Shown piece after piece: positions 56,690 to 64,000 of a DNA stretch of 64,000 bases (its first letter is position 1; each line of letters begins with the position of its first letter). Location: the NCBI RefSeq assembly GCF_014356525.2, contig NC_052509.1:30150436-30214435 (forward strand), given 5' to 3'. The notes beneath the pieces are model-generated. The model worked only from the letters and a program-made list of their open reading frames with translations, did not search any database and was not told where the DNA came from. Position numbers and translations under genes: made by a program. The stretch is from Nilaparvata lugens. Lineage: Eukaryota; Arthropoda; Insecta; Hemiptera; Delphacidae.

Positions 56690-58667
56690 TCTGGGATGCC
56701 AGTGTTAGATGTTAAAATTGGGGTAATCTCTACCAATGAGGTTCTAACTGCAATAAGAGCTCTGAAGTCTGGGTGCTCTGAGGGCCCTGATGCTATACCA
56801 ACTTTCATTGTCAAGGGTTGCGCAGAAGTTCTTATAATGCCTTTGAAGTTTATCATGAATTTAGCTGTGAAAACTGGTAAATTTCCCCAGAAGTGGGAAA
56901 CTGCAAGAATTACTCCTGTTTTCAAATCTGGTAAAAGAACCGATATAATAAATTATAGGCCAATTTCAATTTTGAATTGTTTCTCAAAAATTTCTGAAAA
57001 AATACTACATTCAAATATATTTATGCAGGTCAGGAGTGTCATACCAGAGGAGCAGCATGGTTTTTTACCATGTCACTCAACAGTGACTAATCTTATGACC
57101 TTCAGTGATGGAGTATCCCAGGTACTGGACAATGGAGGTCGTGTAGATGTTGTTTACACCGATTTGTCCAAGGCTTTTGATACTATCAGCCATAGGTTGA
57201 TAAAGCTTGGACTGATGGGTTTCAGTGATAGCCTTGTCAATCTTCTGCAGAGTTATCTACAGTCCAGGACGCAATTTGTTAAAATTCTCAATTTTAAATC
57301 AAAATCATTCATATGTTCATCTGGAGTACCTTAGGGCTCCAACCTTGGGCCTCTCTTATTTCTCCTGTACATAAATGATGATCCATCAGTTATAAAGAAT
57401 TCTTCCTGTCTCCTTTATGCAGATGATGTGGAATTGTTCAAGGAGATCAAGAATGTTGATGATACATTTTATTTACAGGGTGATATCAATAATTTTTTTC
57501 ATTGGTGTGAAACTAATGGACTCAGGTTTAATGTTTCAGAATGTGAATTCATGAGTTTCAATCATCAACTCAACCCTCAAATAAATGTGGATCATATAAG
57601 TGACAGTCCATTGGAACAGGTAAGATACTTCAAGGACCTTGGAGTTCAATTTGCTTCTGATTTTTCTTTCAATACACACATTGATTGGATAGCTACTATG
57701 GCAAATCAGCAAATGGGTTTCATGCTGAGAACCTGCTCATCCTCTAATGATGTCTTGCCTCTGATATTAATTCACAAGTCACTTGTGAGAAGTCTGCTAG
57801 AATATGCTTCAGAGATATGGAGCCCATATCATGCAGACAGAGTTAGTGTACTGGAGCAATTGCAAAATAAATTTTTTAGATTCATGTTTTACAAGAAATT
57901 CAATTACTATTGTCCATTAGATTTTCCAACTGAGTCACTGAGAAATTTATTTCACATTAAATCTTCAAAAGTAAGGCGTGATGTCAGAGCACTCATTTTC
58001 CTCTTTGGTCTCCTGAATAATGAAATAGATGCACCACATTTACTATCTTAGTTGAATATATATGTATCACCTGTGGCTTGACATTCTGATTTTTCATTCA
58101 TGGTTCCCCGCTCCAGAACTCTAAGAAACTATCACTCTCCCCTGAATAGAATGCAGAGAATTTAGAATAATTTAACGGGGCAACTAGATGTCTTCTGGTT
58201 TTCTCGTGCTAGATTCCACAAAGTTTTATAAGCTAGTATGGTTTAGGTGGATGTCAACAATATCTTTTGGATGCATGGGTGTGGCTGTGCACATGGTTTG
58301 GGGTGAGAGGTACAGTATTTTGTTATTATTTATATAAGAAGCTCTGATCATATTTTGATTCAATCGTTGTTTTTTTTTTTTCAATTTTGCATTTATCAAG
58401 TTTTTTTCTCTTCTTCAACTAGATTACAAGTTTTTGTACTCATTGTATTTTTTTGTCATTTTCTTCTTTTTTTTATACATTAATTTTCCTATTAATATTT
58501 TTCTTATTATTATTATCAATAATATTATAACAATTTTTCCTTTTTTTTAATCTCAATATTGTATTGTACAAATATGTAAAGGAGACAGATTTGGTGTGAC
58601 CCCCATTGTCTCCATTTATGGATGAATAAATAAATAAATAAATAAATAACTGAATAAATAAATAATT
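56690..58667 (+). mobile_element. CR1/Jockey-group LINE, 5'-truncated, with GAATAAATAAA tail
   Basis: Starts within the reverse transcriptase and ends in a run of AATA units (58622-58667), the typical LINE tail. It cuts off the Polinton major capsid gene at its left edge. Only one stop codon interrupts the ORF, so the copy is fairly young. No target duplication was identified. Confidence 0.85.
56696..58051 (+). pseudogene. LINE reverse transcriptase, one internal stop, no endonuclease
   Basis: One frame of 452 codons with TAG at 57332 where Gln of the P-Q-G box is expected (CAG to TAG). Motifs in order: GPDAIPTFIVKGC, ITPVFKSG, INYRPISILNCFSKISEKIL, EQHGFLPCHST, VYTDLSKAFDTISH, GSNLGPLLFLLYIND, and catalytic YADDVELF. 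The thumb and a C-terminal region with HKSLVRSLLEYASEIWSPY and LEQLQNKFFRFM follow. The endonuclease is absent because of 5' truncation. This family differs from the helicase-bearing LINE upstream. Confidence 0.92.
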
Positions 58668-58864
58668 CACAATTAAACTCTCAACTTGCATCGTACTCTA
58701 TGTATTGGAACCTAATTCACAATTAAACTCTCAACTTGCATCATTCTCTATGTATCAGAACCTAATTCAGAATTTAACTAAACATTCTCAAATTCAATTG
58801 ACAGTCTCAAACCACCTACTTCAGAATTCAACTCGAATTTTCTCTCTGAATTTAATTGTCAATC
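58052..58864 (+). other. LINE 3' untranslated region and short flank
   Basis: Contains T-rich runs, the LINE tail, and a 39-bp direct repeat just after it (a block 'acctaattcacaattaaactctcaacttgcatc', partly at 58667-58692 and again at 58709-58742). Confidence 0.6.
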
Positions 58865-58875
58865 AGGAATACAAT

Positions 58876-58948
<73 letters not shown>

Positions 58949-59030
58949 ATATATATATACCTATATATCTATATCAATAACTAAACATTCATACGCCCTA
59001 TACTATATATATATATATATATAGACATGA
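58865..59030. repeat. (TA)n microsatellite with TATACC and TATATC variants
   Basis: Long alternating AT runs at 58873-58945 and 59003-59023 with a few inserted C bases. Confidence 0.95.
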
Positions 59031-59507
59031 AATGCACTGGTACTTACTCTTAGATAATGATAATGATGGAAGTAATCCAATCAAATACAAAAATCACACA
59101 CACACACATACGTACTGACAGCACGACTGCACAAGACACAATGTCCTACTCTGACTGACTGTGGGTGGAACAGGGTGAGTGAATCACCCTAATTGGCAGT
59201 GCCCTAGGCTGGTTTGCCTTATGACTGCCCATAGCATTAACAGAACTGAAAATTTTGGGTTGCTCCTAGATAATAGGCCTTAAGTGAATTTGGCTTTTTT
59301 TTTTTTTTATTAATTAATTCTTTCTTCTTCATAAAGATATAATATAATATGCTTTGTAATATGGAACAGTTGTAAAATGCATCACCGAATTATTGGATAG
59401 TCAGTTATAATATTGAATATTTTTAATATATTTGTATCTTTGAATATTTATCTATTTTTCATTTATGTATATATTTGTTCATTTGACAATTTATTCATAA
59501 ATTTATA
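59031..59507. other. Anonymous DNA between AT repeat and minus-strand LINE
   Basis: No gene. AAGTGAATTTGGC at 59282-59294, followed by 14 T, is the exact reverse complement of GCCAAATTCACTT at 59521-59533, which is preceded by 13 T. Confidence 0.5.
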
Positions 59508-61084
59508 TTTTTTTTTTTTTGCCAAATTCACTTTTTTGGGAGAAGTGCGATGGAGATGGGTTCACCTCAGGGGAATACGAGCTGTTTACAATGGTGACCT
59601 TAACATCAAGTTGCTGACCATCAGTCTGGCCACCATTGTTGAAAAGGGAGTGGCTTTTTGGTTTGAACTGGTCGTGGTATCTCGTACATCTGCCTTACTG
59701 ATGTACGCCACGACGTTGATGCTGTGTCATGAAGTTTTCTTGATGTGAGCTGAATGAAGTCAATCAGTTGGGGAGTGGAGACATATTCATAGAGTAGCCT
59801 ATTGTTCACTGTGTAGTGGAAGTTGCAGATGGTTCTTATGAGTTTGTTTTGAAGGCCAAATAGTCGTTTTCTATTGGTCTTTGATAGGTATGGGAACCAG
59901 ACAGAGGCGGCATAGGTCATGTATGCCCTGATGATAGCTGTGAATATGAGCAGCCGAAACTTCAGGGGGAAAGAGGGAGTGATAAAAAGGGGGAATAGTT
60001 GTCCAAACAGCACACGCCAGTGTTGTATTTCCACGTGAATGTGTTGTTTGAAGGTAAGGTTTCTGTCCAGAGTAACACCTAGATACTTGACGGTGGGGGA
60101 CCATGGCAGGGCGTGGCCATGGATTGGGAGAGTGGGAGGAAGTTTACATTTTCTGGAAAAGGCGACAGCCACGCATTTATTTGCATTTATCTCTACTCTC
60201 CAGGATGAACACCAGGATATGAGCAAGTTCAACTGCTCTTGAACATTCCTGGCCGCCCTCTCGAGATTCATGCTGCTGGAGTGGAAAGTGGTATCGTCTG
60301 CGAAGAGACTGGTTTGAACTGAAGGTAGAGCTGGCATGTCGTTGATGAAAAGGGAGTGGAGAATAGGACCAAGCACAGATCCTTGGGGGACACCTGCTGT
60401 TGATGGGGTGAGCGCTGAAGAAGCTATTGAAGAGGGGGTACGGATTTGGACTTGAAAATACCTATTAATAAGGTATGACTTGAAGAGTCTGACTGTTGGG
60501 GGTGGAAAGACAGATGAAAGTTTATAGAGAAGTCCATCCAGCCACACAGTGTCGAAGGCTGCTTTGAAGTCTATAAAGACTTCAGCCACGTGCTCTTTCT
60601 TGTTGAAAGAGTCTGATAATTGAGAGCAGAATTTCATTAGTTGCAGAGTTGTTGAACAACTTGCACGAAATCCAAACTGCTCTGGCCTTTTTTGGATTGG
60701 TATTTTTAAGTGCGGTTGTTATATCCCCCATTGTGAAGAATGGGAGGTTATTTGGTGTTTGGTCTTGAACTGTTTCTGATACACTGTCGACTATTCTATT
60801 AAAGTGGGAGTTGAGCTCTCGACTATGGGGAATGGGTGGGTTTGAGAAGTGAATTTGGAGGTGGGAGGCAAACTCATCCACTTTCTCTTGTTCTGAAAAG
60901 ATAAGCCCATTTGGGCTCTCAAGTGGTGAGGTTGGGGGTTGTTTCCTGAGAAGTTTTTGGGTAGCTTGCCAGGCTGAGTGGGATGGCAAAGATGTTAGAT
61001 ATTCTTCCCAGGATTGCAGGCGATGTCCTACTCCTTGCAGATCAACTCCTTTTATAGCCGCCAGTTTAAGATCCCCAGTCACTT
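59508..61084 (-). mobile_element. Jockey-type LINE on the minus strand, 5'-truncated, internally deleted
   Basis: The element reads leftward and ends in a poly-A tail, seen as T13 at 59508-59520. It holds only ORF2 sequence. An internal deletion near 60637-60690 removed the first reverse transcriptase motifs. The 5' end is lost near 61084, where a T-rich region begins. Confidence 0.85.
59621..61082 (-). pseudogene. Jockey-type LINE ORF2, reverse transcriptase with internal deletion
   Basis: The upstream part (61082 down to about 60690) is the linker before the reverse transcriptase, including LKLAAIKGVDLQGVGHRL, FSEQEKVDEFASHLQ and ITTALKNTNPKKA. About 110 residues holding the first palm and finger motifs are then missing, with a frame change. 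From about 60690 the frame gives EQFGFRASCSTTLQLM, VFIDFKAAFDTVW, GVPQGSVLGPILHSLFIND and catalytic LFADDTTF, then thumb and C-terminal region to a stop at 59621. No RNase H domain is seen. It cannot work because of the deletion. Confidence 0.9.
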
Positions 61085-62174
61085 ATTTTCCATTTATTCC
61101 CGATTATTTTTCATTTATTCTCAATTTGTTTTTTTTTTTGTTTTTTTAAATTTTGAATTTCTTCTTATTTTTTTTTTAATTTTTAAATTCTTTCTTCAAT
61201 TTTCATTTATTTATTTTTTTTTTATTATTATTTTTTTTTAATTTTTTTTTTTATTTAAAAAAAAAAAAATTTTTTCTGACCTGAGAGAACTTGAGGTTAG
61301 GTTTGGTCGACTTGGGTGACCTTGAGGTGAAGGACAACTCTGGCACACTTGTGTGCCAGAGTAGCCCTTTCTATACTACTAATGATAACAACTCCTGTAA
61401 TAGTTGTTAAAATATTAGAGAATTTATTTATTCAAAAAAAATTATATTCATCAAGAAATATTTTTGTCTATGTTATTTTATGGGAATATATTTTGTGTTT
61501 TATGTCAGCATACAAAGATTCTAGAAGCTTTTATTATTTCCCTAATTAATCTCATGATATACAGTTTGAGCTGTCTTGGTACCAACCATTCTTATTCTGT
61601 CGCATATATAATCAGTGAATTAATTAATATTGATCTTATTCAGAGTACTTATTACTTATCATCCTTTGATGATAGTAATACTATTCAGCCAGCAAAATCT
61701 TACTGATATTTATATTGATAAGTCTACAATATATCATATAAGGATCCATGTAAGTCTCAAGGGATTTCGAAAGGATAAATTAGTGCATAATTCCCTGTAT
61801 TCATGACGAGCGTTTTAAGGATCAACTAGAAAAACCATAGTTGATTTTCATTATTCTCGATTAAGTATATGGTTACTGATAATCAGTCACTATCTCTTTG
61901 ACTTCCTTATTGGTAATCTTCAATATCTTCACGAGAGCAGCGGTAAGAATATTATTGATCATCAGTTATTGAAACCCATGGTGGTTCATTACATTCATGC
62001 ATCTACTACTGAGCTGGAGCTGTGGTCTGACCCCAGCATATTTGCAAGCCGGATGGCCTTAACTCTTTGCAAATTTATTTCCAAGCTAGAGATATTAACA
62101 GCTACACTAGTATATATCAAATATACTCTTTTATATAAGAATGTCGCCCAATATGGATGGCAATATACCGCTTC
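61085..62174. other. T-rich and anonymous DNA, no supported gene
   Basis: 61085-61275 is dominated by T runs with an A run at 61256-61269. After that, a possible hairpin pairs GGCACACTTG-TGTGCC at 61342-61359. The rest to 62174 has only short shadow ORFs. Confidence 0.5.
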
Positions 62175-64000
62175 ACAACATTTGAACATTTGAACATTTT
62201 AACATTCAAACATTTGAGCATTTAAACATTTGAACATTTAAACATTCAAACATTTGAACATTTGAACATTCAAACATTTGAACATTCGAACATTTGAACA
62301 TTTAAACATTAAACATTTGAACATTTGAACATTTGGACATTTAAACATTTAAACATTTAAACATTTAAACATTTAAACATTTAAACATTTAAACATTTAA
62401 ACATTTAAACATTTAAACATTTAAACATTTAAACATTTAACATTTAAACATTTAAACATTTAAACATTTAAACATTTAAACATTTGAACATTTAAACATT
62501 TAAACATCTAAACATTTAAACATTTAAACATTCAAACATTTAAACAGTTAAACATTTAAACATTTAAACATTCTAACATTTGAGCATTTAAACATTCAAA
62601 CATTTAAACATTTAAACATTTAAACATTTAAACATTTACTCATTTGAACATTTCAACATTTAAACATTTGAACATTAAAAAATTTAAACATTTAAACATT
62701 TAAACATTTAAAGATTTAAACATTTAAACATAAAAAATTTAAACATTTAAACATTTAAACATTTAAACATTTAAACATTTAAACATTTAAACATTTAAAC
62801 ATTTAAACATTTAACATTAAACATTAAACATTTAAACATTTAACATTTAAACATTTAAACATTTAAACATTTAAACATTTAAACATTTAAACATTTAAAC
62901 ATTTAAACATTTAAACATTTAAACATTTAAACATTTAAACATTTAAACATTTAAACATTTAAACATTTAAACATTAAACATTTAAACATTTAAACATTTA
63001 ACATTTAAACATTTAAACATTTAAACATTTAAACATTTAAACATTTAAACATTTAAACATTTAAACATTTAAACATTTAAACATTTAAACATTTAAACAT
63101 TAAACATTTAAACATTTAAACATTTAAACATTTAACATTAAACATTTAACATTTAAACATTTAAACATTTAAACATTTAAACATTTAAACATTTAAACAT
63201 TAAACATTTAAACATTTAAACATTTAAACATTTAAACATTTAAACATTTAAACATTTAAACATTTAAACATTTAAACATTTAAACATTAAACATTTAAAC
63301 ATTTAAACATTTAAACATTTAAACATTAAACATTAAACATTTAAACATTTAAACATTTAAACATTTAAACATTTAAACATTTAAACATTTAAACATTTAA
63401 ACATTTAAAATTTAAACATTTAAACATTTGGACATTTAAACATTTAAACATTTAAACATTCAAACATTTAAACATTTAAACATTTAAACATTTAAACATT
63501 TAAACATTTAAACATTCAAACATTTAAACATTAAACATTTAATCATTTGAACATTTGAACATTTAAACATTCAAACATTTAAACATTTAAACATTTAAAC
63601 ATTTAAACATTTAACATTTAAACATTTAAACATTTAAACATTTAAACATTAAACATTTAAACATTTAAACATTTAAACATTATACATTTGAACATTCAAA
63701 CATTTAAACATTTAAACATTTAAACATTCAAACATTTAAACATTTAAACATTAAACATTTAAACATTTAAACATTTAAACATTAAACATTTAAACATTTA
63801 AACATTAAACATTCAAACATTTAAACATTAAACATTTAAACATTTAAACATTTAAACATTTAAACATTTAAACATTTAAACATTTAAACATTTAAACATT
63901 TAAACATTTAAACATTTAAACATTTAAACATTTAAACATTTAAACATTTGAACATTTAAACATTATAACATTCAAACATTTAAACATTTAAACATTTAAA
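62175..64000. repeat. 8-bp satellite (CATTTAAA)n, at least 1.8 kb, runs off the window
   Basis: Almost pure tandem copies of CATTTAAA. Variants are CATTTGAA and CATTCAAA, and seven-base copies lacking a T or an A. Variants are dense in the first 450 bases (62175-62700) and rarer further in. There are no unique spacers. Confidence 0.98.

Noticed and set aside
62175..64000. Regular short repeats that could suggest a CRISPR array
   Set aside because: Units are 7-8 bases in direct tandem with no unique spacers, in eukaryotic DNA.

Overview
The window is AT-rich, intron-poor eukaryotic DNA built almost entirely from transposable elements in various states of decay. No complete host gene, tRNA or rRNA could be supported. 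The mix of a Maverick/Polinton, Ty3/gypsy elements with roughly 1.4 kb LTRs, CR1/Jockey-group LINEs, MITEs and an 8-bp satellite fits an arthropod, most likely an insect; a hemipteran such as a planthopper is my guess from the repeat style, not a demonstrated assignment.

Layout. 1-4190: a CR1/Jockey-group LINE cut by the window edge and split by a 2.2 kb solo-LTR-like insertion flanked by GGGT. 4.2-12.9 kb: anonymous DNA with dispersed repeats and an interleaved inverted-repeat structure. 12901-19763: a young Ty3/gypsy element with near-identical LTRs, a truncated gag, a one-base frameshift in pol and a shortened 3' LTR. 19.8-34.2 kb: anonymous DNA with two MITEs, a long hairpin, a 2.9 kb element with terminal inverted repeats, a 165-bp tandem array and copies of a common dispersed repeat. 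34.2-34.45 kb: the tail of another LINE.

34565-56656: a degraded Maverick/Polinton, a virus-like element that encodes its own capsid and DNA polymerase. In order it carries protein-primed DNA polymerase B, three unknown small ORFs, a spliced unknown gene on the minus strand, a 69-bp minisatellite, an integrase with a chromodomain, the packaging ATPase, several late-region proteins, an adenain-like maturation protease, a candidate minor capsid protein and the double-jelly-roll major capsid protein. Two younger elements are nested in it. A LINE (about 45.0-51.85 kb) sits between the capsid genes. A second Ty3/gypsy element (52020-55824) sits inside the major capsid gene, flanked by the 4-bp repeat AAGC.

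The most unusual object is the LINE at 45.0-51.85 kb. Between its zinc-knuckle ORF1 and its endonuclease/reverse-transcriptase ORF2 it has a third ORF. That ORF joins an unrecognised domain of about 225 residues to a superfamily-1 helicase of the kind found in positive-strand RNA viruses. The three ORFs lie in three successive frames, and the helicase ORF overlaps ORF2 by 32 bases.

56.69-58.67 kb: another 5'-truncated LINE. 59.5-61.08 kb: a Jockey-type LINE on the minus strand. 62.2 kb to the end: at least 1.8 kb of an 8-bp AT-rich satellite that runs off the window.
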